Positions 40,800 to 51,845 of a stretch of 64,000 bases of DNA are shown here, piece by piece. The stretch's first letter is position 1; each line of letters opens with the position of its first letter. The stretch comes from Cricetomys ansorgei (lineage: Eukaryota > Chordata > Mammalia > Rodentia > Nesomyidae). The notes below the pieces were generated by a model. The model was not told the origin of the DNA, ran no database searches, and saw only the letters and a list, made by a program, of their open reading frames with translations. The DNA is taken from positions 45,560,501-45,624,500 of the forward strand of contig JAMJFZ010000107.1 of assembly GCA_026225945.1 (NCBI GenBank), given 5' to 3'. Position numbers and translations under genes: made by a program.

Positions 40800-41155
40800 T
40801 AACTTTTACAATGTGCCTTTTATTTATGTGTGTGTATGTGAGGGGAGGGGATGGTCAGCATGTGTACATACAGGTACAGGCCATAGGGCACCCTTAAGTA
40901 TTATATTCAAGAATTCTACTGACCTCCTTTGAAGCAGGGTCTCTCATGTGCTTAGAACTCATCAACTAGGCTAGCTAGGTAGCCAATGTGCCACAGGAAT
41001 CCTTTCATTTCCACATCTTTGACACTGGAATTACAAGGGCATGCTACCATGCTGAGAATTTTTATGTGGGTTCTGAGGATTGAGCTCAGATTGTTGTGCT
41101 TGTAAAGCAAATGCTTTACTGAGGGAGCCATTTTATCTATCCTTGAGATTTGCCT
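40800..41155 (-). repeat. B3-like SINE, diverged
   Basis: TTATTTATGTGTGTGTATGT tail; at the far end GATTGAGCTCAGATTGTTGT and CAAATGCTTTACTGAGGGAG. Confidence 0.5.
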
Positions 41156-41189
41156 TTGTCTTGTTTTGTCTGCATCTGACTTACTGCTT

Positions 41190-41312
41190 TGATATTTCTT
41201 TAGACATGGTACAACCATGTAGACCAGGCTAGCCTTGAACTTGCTGTGATCATCTGTTTATGCCTTGCAGGTACTAGGCTTCAGATGTGCATCATCATAT
41301 CTGACTACTTCG
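41190..41312 (-). repeat. B1 SINE
   Basis: CATGTAGACCAGGCTAGCCT and AGGTACTAGGCTTCAGATGT. Confidence 0.62.
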
Positions 41313-42435
41313 GTTTAAAGTCAGAGTTTTCATCTTGTTTTGGGCATTTTTTTTGTTTAATCCATGTACTATATATATTTTTGTGTGTGTCTTTTTGATT
41401 GGTTTGTACTAATTAGTTATCTCCATAATTATGTTTTGCTAGGTAAATGAACTCTTGGTAAAAGCAAATTTGAAAGGAAGGAAAATGCCTGTAAGGTGTG
41501 AGGGCCAAGAGAATGTACCTCGAATACTTCTAATTGTAGGGAGTAGAGCTGACAAGGGATTCAGCTGTTGTGCCTTGAAGCCCATCACAATGTCTGTACA
41601 TGAGCTAAATCTTCCTAAAACTTATTTCATATTTTGCCAGAAGTAGCCAGGATCACAGTGTGGATTCAATTCTGGGGCATGTAGAGTCCCTCTGATGGCT
41701 GAGTTTGGCTTTTGGAATCATTGACAGTATTGGCAATACCCTCATCTAACCTATTTCCTCACTCCCTTTGCATTTCACTTTAAATGTGGCCATAAGGAAC
41801 TCCTTTATTCCCCTTACAGAGCAGGATCCTGGAATTCCTTGGAATGGGACATACTCAAGCATGCCGTGAATATCTCTCCCTTAAGCTGGGACTACTATCA
41901 CACTAAAAGCTTGTAATAAGATAAGACATGAGAGAGAAAGGTAGAATACTTGGGCTCTGCTTCCATTTTTACAGACTTGATTGTTAAAATAGTTATCTGC
42001 ATATAACCTCATTCATCAGCATTTAAACCACTAAAATTCTTGCACAGTTAATTCTCTATCTACTTCTTGGAATACTCAAATTAACACAAAAGTAGAAAAA
42101 AAATGAAATCTATGCTGGATGAGTTCATAGCAAAGAGACACATCTTGAGACCCACCAGAACATCAAAATGAAATTGATTTCACCACTAGGAGTATGCTAT
42201 TAACTAAACTTACATTATTGCCTTGAGAACTGGAGCTTAGTATATTGGCTTAAAGCAGAAATAACACTTAAGACTGAGGTACCATACCCTTTCTGGCTTT
42301 AACTCTCCCTCAGCATTCCAAATTGGCCTTGCCAAGAGTCTTGTCTATGAATTCTTCCTTGGGATGGAGTTGATTTTTCTTGGAAGCTATATTTTTAATT
42401 TTCCTAACTCCATTGCCATCATATTCCAATGTCAA
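41313..42435. other. Largely unique intergenic block
   Basis: About 1.1 kb with no recognised repeat; the 63-residue frame at 41455 shows no motif. Confidence 0.4.
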
Positions 42436-42439
42436 TTTC

Positions 42440-42625
42440 CTGTGTGTGAATTTAATTTTTAAAAAAAATATAAGAGTTTTGCTTGCATATGCATATTTGG
42501 TTCCCCAGAAGCCAAAAGAGAGTGTCAGATCCTCAGGAACTGGAGTTACAGACAGTTGTGAACAATCATGTGGATGCTGGGATTGGAATCTGAGTCCTCT
42601 AGAGAACCATCTCTTCAGCCAGAAT
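42440..42625 (-). repeat. B2/B3 SINE
   Basis: CCAGAAGCCAAAAGAGAGTG and CCTCTAGAGAACCATCTCTT. Confidence 0.7.
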
Positions 42626-42739
42626 TTGTGAAGTTTTACCATCTCTTTGCTATTCTTCAAAATTTTCCAGAAGCTAATTCCCCCCTCCCCCTTTTTTCTT
42701 TTAAAAGAAAAAGGTCCTTTATTTAATTCATTTTATTTT

Positions 42740-42940
42740 TTTACAATTATTTAATTTTATGTGTGAGAGCATTTTGCCTGCATATATGTCTGTGTACCAT
42801 ATGTCAGAAGAGGATGTCAGATCTTCTGAAACTGGAATTATAGACAGTTGTGAACCAACATGTCAATGCTGGGAACTGAACACCTGTCCCTTACAAAAGC
42901 AGTACGTGCTCTTAACCACTGAGTCCACCTGCACCCCTCA
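42740..42940 (-). repeat. B2/B3 SINE
   Basis: TGTGTGAGAGCATTTTGCCT and CGTGCTCTTAACCACTGAGT. Confidence 0.78.
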
Positions 42941-42942
42941 CC

Positions 42943-43075
42943 TCCTTGAGTAAGGATCTTATTATGTAGCCTTAGCTGGTCTAGAATTCATTATGTAGCA
43001 CAAGCTGGCCGAGTATTTATAGTAATCAGCACTTGAATGCAGAGATTTTTGGTATAAGCCACCATACCTGGCTTT
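42943..43075 (-). repeat. B1 SINE, old
   Basis: ATTATGTAGCACAAGCTGGC and GCCACCATACCTGGCTTTC. Confidence 0.6.
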
Positions 43076-44539
43076 CAGGAGCTTTTTCCCTTTAAAAATT
43101 TTAATTTATCCCAAGCCAATTCATAAAATTTACTCTTCTTTTTCATAGCCAGTTCTCTATTAAAATGAGTCTTTCTCCATTTGCTCTGACTTAGGGCAAG
43201 TATTTCTTCTTTCCTGTGTCTGAGCTTGAAGCTTTTAAACAGTGCAGACTGTATTCTACCCACAGTGCTGCTGTCCTTACAAGTACATTATTCGGAATTT
43301 CTTTACTGAGTCTTCTTTCTCTTGGTTCCTTATTTAGATCCACTCCCTAGACCTGGTGTTTCACTGACTAATTCCAATGTGTGTGTGTGTATGTAAGAGA
43401 TAGAGAGGAGAAAGACCAAAAAGGCCAAAGAGAGAGAGATCCCCCCTCTTTTTAGAAATATGTAGTCAAGATTTTCAAAATGTGAAATGAAACCAATGGA
43501 GATTTCAAATTCCATTTGATAATTGTCTTATATGGAAATACTAACCATGATTCACAGATGGGCAAACTCAGAAAGAGTCCCTTGGCAGTGACCTCCCTTC
43601 ACCGTGTTACCACAACACAGGCCCCTCCTGATTACCTTATAGGGCTGTAGTATTTGGGTTCTCAAGCCCCTCTCCCCCTAAATCTCAGCACTAACAAGAT
43701 AGCACACTGGAGCATGTGCTGTTTCTGTGCTTACCTTCTTACACTTCATTTCTTGGGATGAGTGCTTCACACTTGCAAGTTACTCTGCAGGGGACACTGA
43801 GAATAAAGTTTCCTCTAGTTCTCAAAAAAAAAAAAAATTAAAGGGGACTACATTATCCTTTCCGTGACATTTAAAAAGACAACCTAATCATGATGGAAAT
43901 GTCTAATTATGCATTTAAATTGATCTCCCATCAGAGTATGCACAGACATACAAACCCTTTCTCTTGGCTGGCCTTACTGCAGTTTCATAGCATCAAGCTG
44001 GGCTCTACTTAAGACCTGCTGGCAACCTTTTTGGTACTGAACGGGTCGCCATTTAGAACAGTGCATGTATTTTACGTGCCATGGGAACGACTGTAAAACT
44101 GAGACTTATCCAAGCCAATAAAAGTTCTGTTCTCGGTGAGAGTAGAGCCATGTTTAACTATTGGGGTCTCCCCCACCTTGTTGTAATGGATTGTTCTCTG
44201 TCAATAGTACCTTTGCTGTGCATCACGTACTGGAGGCTATTCATTGATGCAGTTTAGAGGTCTTTACACGATATCATTCATAAACCAATTTGTAGAGAAA
44301 ATACACAAGGTGGAATTTAGTTATGGATGCCACCTTGATGATCCTAATTTTTCTTCCTTTCAAGATTTCATCCCCAGACACATGTATGCACAGCTGATAC
44401 ATGCATAGCCAAGGCCTAGCTTCCTCAGACAAAGACGCATCCATCAAGCAAGTCATTGCTGTTAACTCCATTACTGTCATTTAAATTGTTTTCTGCTGTC
44501 ATTAGCAGGACAATTCCTCTGAGAAAAGAAATGTGTTGA
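43076..44539. other. Repeat-poor block
   Basis: About 1.46 kb with only a short TG run near 43379 and an A run near 43825. No exon seen. It is part of the repeat-poor interval singled out in the findings. Confidence 0.45.
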
Positions 44540-44822
44540 AATGCAATGATTAACAGTAATAATAAGGATGAGAGCAAATGCTTGCAGCGCTTAATCCTTG
44601 CTCGGAACTAAACGTTCTAAATGCTTAAACACATTAACGCGTCTTATCCTCACAACAAGTTAAGAGATCATTATTGTTGTTATTGAAGGTTTCTGACTGA
44701 GGAAAGGAGGCACAGAGAGGCTGAATCATCTGCCCACTTTCACAGACCTAAGAACCAGTACAGGCAGCATTTGGATACAGGGGGCCTGGCTCCAAGCCTC
44801 TGTACACCATTATTGCTGCCGA
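44540..44822 (-). repeat. MIR SINE, nearly complete
   Basis: CGTCTTATCCTCACAACAAG, GGAGGCACAGAGAGGCTGAA and GGCCTGGCTCCAAGCCTCTG match reversed MIR from its 3' to 5' landmarks. It is unusually well kept for a rodent genome. Confidence 0.85.
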
Positions 44823-45478
44823 ATAAAATATTCATTACATATTAAATACTGAAAACTGATATTATTAACCAAAGAACTCAGTAAATAACTTGAACTGTTT
44901 CTTTTTACCTGCTGTGAAGACAAGGCTGAGGGTAACCTTTCAAAAGAGCTGATGATAGACACATGATCTATTTAATACTGGTGTATTTTTCTGCTACAAA
45001 TCGGGTACTAATCATCTTTAATACTTTAGTATTTGGGAAATCAAAGTAGCAAGGATAACTGGGAAACAAAACTTTCCATGCATATATATTTTCTCTGTAA
45101 TAGGATTATAATCTCTTGGCAATGTATCCCAGGTGAACAATACTTTCCAATATTTATTAATGATCATCACAAGCTGGGTACTGTGTAGAATAATTATTAT
45201 CAGGAAAGGTGCTCAATTTCACATTGAGAACAGTGTAGCGTGCAGACTGACTAATGCTGGACCCTCCTCTTAGCCACTGGGCTGTATTATTAGTATTTTT
45301 CTTTATTTGAACATATAATTATTATTAATTTTACTTAGCACTTTTATCTTTTATTTCATGCTAATTTCTTGGCTTTGTGGTGGAATTCAGATTTGCATAC
45401 TTTCCCTGGAAGCACAGGACTTTGTCACCTCAGTAGCTCCTCTCTGCCGTGTTGTGCTGAGGTTCGTAGCCCACTGAG
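44823..45478. other. Repeat-poor block
   Basis: AT-rich unique sequence with no recognised element. Confidence 0.4.
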
Positions 45479-45479
45479 T

Positions 45480-45608
45480 TTAGAGACAGTTGTTTAGACT
45501 GATCCAGAGCTCCCTAAGTAGCTCAGGCTGATGCTGAACTCAGGCGCTCCTGCCCCTGTCCCCTGAGCACTGGGATCCCAGGCATGCACCCCTTGTGCGA
45601 CAGCTGGG
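45480..45608 (-). repeat. B1 SINE, old
   Basis: CCCTAAGTAGCTCAGGCTGA and CCCTGAGCACTGGGATCCCA. Confidence 0.6.
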
Positions 45609-46050
45609 CTATGTAATTCTTCAATAAAAATTAGTGGGAGGAGTCAGTTTGATTAAACATTTAAATTTGAGGGAGGTTGTGGTGCAGGAACATGGAGAGA
45701 ACAGTTAATCCCTGGGCTTGTAGGATCAGGGAATCTATTTGACTGACAGGTTGGAGATGAAGAAATAATTTTTTAGAGTAAACATCATATACGTAGTAAC
45801 TGAAACTGGGTAGGGACTTCATTTTATTTCAGGACAGCTGAGCATATTGATGAAGAGAAATTTTCATGCTAGTGCTGCTGGAAGTGTGCAGGTCAAGAGA
45901 GCAGAAGTGTATCTGCTGAGGGTCCGCTGAAGCACCACGCAGATCAAGATGGCGGCCACTGGAAAACAATTCCACATTCTCTTTCCTCAGCCTCATTTTC
46001 ATTACTCGGAGTTTTATTTACACATGGCCAACAGCAGGTTAAAAAGAATC
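45609..46050. other. Intergenic, nothing recognised
   Basis: Contains AAGATGGCGGCCACT at 45947, which looks like a good start context but leads to a 62-residue frame that runs into the next SINE. Confidence 0.35.
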
Positions 46051-46051
46051 A

Positions 46052-46229
46052 ATGGAGGGTCAGCAAGATGGCTCAACAAGTATCGTGTTTGCTCAAAGCC
46101 TAACGACATGTCTGATCTCCTGACTACACAGGGTTGAAGGAAAGAACCCACTCCAACCAGTTGTTCTCTGACCAACACATTTGACAGGTACCATGGCACA
46201 CTCATATGTGGCATGTGAGTACCCAAACA

Positions 46230-46273
<44 letters not shown>

Positions 46274-46285
46274 ATAATAACATTT
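46052..46285 (+). repeat. B3 SINE with (CA)n
   Basis: GGGTCAGCAAGATGGCTCAA and AGTTGTTCTCTGACCAACAC; CA repeats at 46230-46269. Confidence 0.7.
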
Positions 46286-46879
46286 TAAAAGAGAAAATAC
46301 TCACTGGAAAATTTGGAAAATGCACACTTCTTTAATTAGAAATTGCTCACCTTCTTTATCAATGAGAGGAAATCATTGCTATCATGCCTTGTGTGTGAAT
46401 TCTCCTTTTGTACTACATACTCATATGTATGTAGTACATATCCCTGTCTGCTCTTGGTCAGTAGACCTTCGATTGCTATACCAACCATTACAGTACTGCA
46501 GTGCTTGTAAGCAAGTAAGCTTTATTTTATTAAACAATAGCTGCAAAGGGCAAGGGTAGTATTGCAGTTGTTTCAGACAAGACAAAGAAAAGCCATGAAA
46601 TTCTTCCTTTAAGTATGAATGTGAATGCAGAATAAGGCACTACATCAGAGAGAAGCTACATTCTTTCATTTCAGTATATTGTTATAAATTTCATTTTATT
46701 ATTAGCTATTGTTGTTAATCTTGGGCAGTGCCTAACTGACAAATTCATTTCTATCAATGATATGTGTATATTTGAAAAAGCAGTGTGTATTTGTGTGTGT
46801 GTAGGGCAGCCGCAGTAGGTCTTAGAATATACCTCTGTGGACGAGGAGGAACTATTGTATTTTAGTGATATCAAATACT
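46286..46879. other. Intergenic; one perfect hairpin
   Basis: No gene or SINE recognised. A 12-bp perfect inverted repeat sits at 46409-46438. Confidence 0.45.
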
Positions 46880-47090
46880 TACTGGTTATTTTGAGACAAG
46901 ACCTTATATATCACAGGTTGTTCTTGAATTCACTATATAGCCAAAGATGGCTGTGATCTTGTTCCTCCTGACACCACCTCTCAGAGGTCTGGGATTACTA
47001 GACTTGTCAGCATGCCCGAGATTGAACCCTAGGTCTTTCGCATTCTAGAATTGCACTATACCCAATTGATCTATGTCCTCAATCCCTGGA
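46880..47090 (-). repeat. B1 then ID (B4-like), antisense
   Basis: GTTCTTGAATTCACTATATA, then GATTGAACCCTAGGTCTTTC and GAATTGCACTATACCCAATT. Confidence 0.6.
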
Positions 47091-47985
47091 TTCATCCTTA
47101 AAGGGTGAAATAAGAAATCAAAAGCTTCATTTACTTTTTCTACTTTTTCAGTCCAAAAATCTAGGATCCTAAAATTCCAACAGATTTTATTTGTAAAAGA
47201 GGATCAATAGAATCTCACATCCTTAGTTAAGAAACTGGACAGTGCCATCGGTACTTCAAAATAAATATTAATACTCTGGGTGATGAACATTTGTAGTAGG
47301 TATCTCAGTATGTCTACAAATTTTATGATTGTTAGACTGAGATGTCTATCAACATGTTCCTGGCAACCTATTTTAATAAGACTACCAACACATTGCACCT
47401 AGCAAGCATTTGCCTTTTGAATATTAATAAAAGATACTATCACAGTCTATGTGAGTTCATATGTATGTCAGCCCTATTGTGTCAGGAAGATTGTTTCTTT
47501 AGAGTCAACCAGCACCTCTGGCTCTTACAATCTTTCTGCCTCCTCTTCTGCATAGATCGCTAAGCCTTGAGGGAAGGGGTAGTATGCACAATATCTGCAC
47601 AAATTTGAGTTACACAAAAATCCCAGCACAGAAAAAGGGAAGCAGACACAAAGTCCTATTCCTAACTAAGAAGCTATTTGCAATGGATAGCTGCTGGGAG
47701 AGGGAAAATCAGTTTTCTCCAATGGAGTGATGTTGAGTATGTCTATATACTTCAGGGCTTGCTCTATGCGTAGGAGTACTTAGCCAACACAAAATAGACC
47801 CCATGTTTTTTATTTTATTTTATTTTAATTTATTTTATGTGTGCTTCTTTTTTTGGTGTTTGGTATTTCTTTTTTCATTTCTTTTTTCTTTTTTTGTTAG
47901 TTTGAGAGAAAGCACATGATGTTAAGGTAGTAGAAGGTAGGGAGGGGAAGTAACAATCAGAATATAGTACATAATTTTTTTTTTT
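47091..47985. other. Intergenic; T-rich at the end
   Basis: Unassigned apart from T-rich low complexity at about 47808-47900 and 47972-47990. Confidence 0.4.
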
Positions 47986-47987
47986 TT

Positions 47988-48359
47988 TACAAAGCTACTT
48001 CATAAGGGTTCCTACTGCAATGTTAATACTTCACAACTAACAGCAATTTGGGAAGGAAATGTATATTTCTACTTAAAACTTGTAGTCTACCATCCAGAGA
48101 AGTCCAGGCAGAAATTAACACAGAGGCTACGGATGAGTGCTGCTTACTTGTTTACTTCTAATGGCTTGTTCAGCCTACTTTCTTACAGTACCCAGAAATA
48201 CCACCTCAGGGGTGGCATGACCCACATCAATCATCACTCAAGAAAATGAACCATACACTTGCCCACATGCCAGTCTGATGGTTAGCATTTTCTCAACTGA
48301 AGTTCTCTCTTCTCAAATGACTCTAGATTGTATCAAGGTGACAAAACTAGGCAGCACAT
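47988..48359 (-). mobile_element. Solo LTR, rodent MaLR (MT-like), near full length
   Basis: Read on the minus strand it begins TGTGCTGCCTAGTTTTGTCA, includes TGATTGATGTGGGTCATGCC, and ends near AACCCTTATGAAGTAGC. It is related to the LTR at 58079 but in the opposite orientation. Confidence 0.78.
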
Positions 48360-48399
48360 AAGCCAATAAATACAATGACAGCAACAAAAGATACTATAG

Positions 48400-48646
48400 A
48401 AGTCACCTACACCCACAGATTCTTACCAACATGATTGGCTAAACATGAGCTGAACAAGTACAATAATAATAGACATGTTAATACAGGTGGGGAAAGCCCA
48501 CAATGCCTCAACCCTAAACAAAGAATTAGAGACAACTGGGAATGTTGAGAGCACATTAATTGGTTCTTTAATACCAAATAGTCAGCCCTGAAAATATATA
48601 TACAGGTACTACTATACAGACTGAGCAGGTTGTGTTTATATATTTA

Positions 48647-48682
<36 letters not shown>

Positions 48683-48815
48683 TGTGTGTGTAACAATTAA
48701 TGAAAAAAGAGACAGTGATTGAAATAGAGCAAGGAGGGGTATATGGGAAGGCATGGAGGTAGGAAAGAGAAGGGGAAATGAAGTAATTATATTTGAATCT
48801 TAAAACATAAAAGAA
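48400..48815 (+). mobile_element. L1 3'UTR fragment with (TA)n
   Basis: GACTGAGCAGGTTGTGTTTA, TA repeats (48645-48683), then AACAATTAATGAAAAAAGAG and ATATTTGAATCTTAAAACAT fit a rodent L1 3' end. Confidence 0.7.
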
Positions 48816-48974
48816 CTAATTTGGATTAGGATGGTAGATCAAGTTCAAATTGGCCAGAGACTAGGCTAGCATAAAAATAAATCATTAAAGAATTCTTATA
48901 GCTCCTCAGTATATGTTTTACTTGTGTTTATCATTTTAGAACTTTAAAAACGTAGGATTAAGAAAAAGCTCAAT

Positions 48975-49125
48975 GCTGCTGGGCACTGTGGCTCACGACT
49001 ATAATGCTAGCTCTAGGGGGGCCAAGGCAGGAAGAGTATCATGAGCCTTAGGCTACTCTGGGCTACACAGTGAGTTTCAGGAAAGCATAGACAACAGTGT
49101 GAGGTCCTGTTTCAAAAGAATTGAA
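48975..49125 (+). repeat. B1 SINE
   Basis: TGCTGGGCACTGTGGCTCAC and GGGCTACACAGTGAGTTTCA. Confidence 0.68.
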
Positions 49126-49149
49126 AACAAACATAAACAAACCAAAAAG

Positions 49150-49545
49150 AAAACAAAAACAAAATCCCTCCCTCCCAAGGGAACATTTTGGAAGAGGAGA
49201 TGGAAAGAGTAAGAGCAGGAGGATGGGGAAGAAGGCTGGGAAATGCTGTCTCTGGACACTGCATGGTCAGTGCACTCATGGAGTCGCCACAGCCACAGTT
49301 AACTGCACAAGGCCTGGCGATCAGGAGGCCAACAAGATCAGTCAGCATTCCAGCTGGTAGCACTGATCTCAGTGGCTACAAGAAAGGAGAAAAAAGAAGT
49401 GGGCAGAAACGCATGAGGGAGGAAAGGGGATGCATGTGGGGTTGTGGCAGAGTGGAGGTAGGGGGGAATATGATGAGTATGTATTGTGCACGTGTATGAA
49501 ATTGAAACAATAATAAAAGATTGGACAAAGAAAAAGAAAAGGAAA
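49150..49545 (+). mobile_element. L1 3'UTR fragment
   Basis: GGCGATCAGGAGGCCAACAA and a G/A-rich stretch leading to ATGAAATTGAAACAATAATA. Family less certain. Confidence 0.5.
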
Positions 49546-49559
49546 CAAAATAGGCTCAA

Positions 49560-49560
<1 letters not shown>

Positions 49561-49601
<41 letters not shown>
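49561..49601 (+). repeat. (ATT)n microsatellite
   Basis: About 13 perfect ATT units. Confidence 0.93.
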
Positions 49602-49603
<2 letters not shown>

Positions 49604-51266
49604 TTATTTATTGTCTTGTACTGAGATTTATCCAAAGGCAACCTTTAGGGTAGTATGATGAAATCTCACTCAAAAGAAAAGTCTACTACTCTGGAAAGTT
49701 TGTAGTTAAGTACCATGAAACAAAGGAAAGGAAAATAATTTAGTCAATTTGGGCCAACGCTGACCAGCTAATTACTTTGTATGCTAATTGAGACTCAATG
49801 AGAAGGAAAAAGTCAATAAGCTAAATGGGCAGCTTCCTTAAGAAGCCTAGTCAAGAGTTTGAGGACAATATTTTTCTGTTTAATAGGAACAGTGAGCCCC
49901 TGAGATATTACCAATCTACCTGTAAGCTAGCCACCTCATAGCAAATGCTTCTGTAACTGTAGGGTAAAAGTCAGATGCCAGGGTTGGGATAGCAGAGAAC
50001 TATCTTTTCCTCTGATAGCAACCAATGCTGAATAAGGGATCATTGTTCCATACAGTCACAAAGGGACCGAGGCTGGAGGAGTATCTCTGTCATCCCAGAA
50101 CACAGATTCAGTAGACTGAATTAAGTTGAGATAAACTTGTCTTCATACATGAGAGTTAAAACCTGGACAGAAGTAGCCTCTGTATCAAGTGAACAAAGGC
50201 AGTGTAACCTAACCCAGTACACTTTTGTACTCAAGCAATGGCACGCCAGCGACCTACAACAGAAGAACATTATCCAATCACAGGCTGCCAACTGTTCAGA
50301 TGGTATCTGCGTAAGGTAATTGTAGCAGCATACCGTGCTCATGGACAGCAAATGCCAACGCTGGCCAACTAAGCTGTTGGAACGTATGACTCCTTTTCTC
50401 AGGTTTTGTGTGTGTTACCAGCTCCAGTGATGAGTGGGGCGTCCTGAAGAACCTTTGGTCTGACATGATGCTGAGTCCTAGAAAGTTTTTATGGTTCAAA
50501 TATACTTTGCTAGATTTGACTTGTCTCAGACATTTCTTTTACAGAAGCAAACTCTTGTCTAGACTTTACTAGAGATCATTTTTCAAACTAATTAGAATGA
50601 GGGGGATAAGGGAAAGAATATAAGTCCAAACCAAAACATTTGCATTTAAACTTTTGAAACAGAAGCTTCCAACATGTCTTCACCAGTCGTCTGCTTGCAT
50701 AGAAGCACGAGGAGTGTTGGGAATTATGTATAGCTAAGCAATCAAAAAAAAAATGCATGTAGGAACAGTGGACAGTTCCACCAGCAACTGTGCTGAAACA
50801 TGAGTTGTTGCTAGGCTGAAAAGGACAGGGCAAAAATCATACAGTTTTTCAGCTCTTTTGTCTCCACAGGTTAAATATGTTTTAGGAGTAAGGATGTTGT
50901 CACTTATACAAAGGTATTTGGTGTGACTTCCTGGTGGGGCCCAGTGTACTATCTCCTAAGCAAATCCATGGGCATTTCTGCAGTGAAATGGAGGAATATT
51001 CATACTAAAGCCATGGAGACTAAGAATGTCCTTCTATCAGTGCAGGACAGTTTGCAAGTAAGTTTGCAAGGGACTGAGGCAAACACTTTCAAGTTTGAAT
51101 TTAGAAATTGCTGCTCAGGAATCATGGGATAGGCCATGTAACTTAAAGATTATTGCACAATTGGAAGCTAATGTAATTGTAATGATATAAGACCAGAGAA
51201 TTATTATTGTATTTAAATTCTTTAAAATTATATATACATGAGTGTGTGTATGTCTCCCCCACCTCT

Positions 51267-51318
<52 letters not shown>

Positions 51319-51455
51319 GGGAGGGAGGGGGGAAATGCACAGTAGGGCCACACTCAACAGCATCAATGATAAGGATGCTGGTGATGGCCTAACAGAGAAG
51401 CTGAGGGAAGCAATGAGGAACATCTCTTTGCCCTCTGGGTAAAATTTCTAGAAGT
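49602..51455. other. Largely unique intergenic block
   Basis: About 1.85 kb. Only a possible B1 scrap near 50070 and the GT tract at 51269-51313 are recognised. Confidence 0.4.
51269..51313 (+). repeat. (GT)n microsatellite
   Basis: Uninterrupted GT run followed by a G/A-rich stretch. Confidence 0.93.
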
Positions 51456-51459
51456 CACT

Positions 51460-51845
51460 CTATTAAAAGTGTGAGCAAATGCTATGGCTTTGATCTTAAA
51501 TGTCTCCACAAAGATGCATGTGATAAATATCTTGTCCCCAGTGTGGTGCTATTGAAAAGTGTAACCATTTAAGAGGCAGAGCCTAGGGAGAGGTCTCAAG
51601 GTCACTGGGGTCTTGCCCTCAAAGTAGTAGGGCAATCCCTCCTCCTTCTCTTCCTATGTTTAGCTACCCGAGTACAGAGTAAGAGGGTTTCCTTCACAAT
51701 ACAATCCCACTATGATGTATTGCCTCACCTCAAAGAATCAGCCTATCATGAACTAGAACCGCAAAGACTGTGAGCCAGAATAATCCTTCCTTCTTTCTAA
51801 GTTGATCTCCAGGACTTTGTTATAGTAACAGAACCTTGACCAACA
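51460..51845 (+). mobile_element. Solo LTR, MaLR-like
   Basis: GATCTTAAATGTCTCCACAA near the start; AGACTGTGAGCCAGAATAAT and GTTATAGTAACAGAACCTTG at the end fit the MaLR LTR pattern. Confidence 0.6.

Noticed and set aside
45949..46137. ATG in AAGATGGCGGCC context, 62 codons
   Set aside because: The frame soon enters a B3 SINE; the good start context appears to be chance.
49121..49641. Cluster of short ORFs on both strands
   Set aside because: They translate an L1 3'UTR fragment and an (ATT)n microsatellite (poly-Asn).
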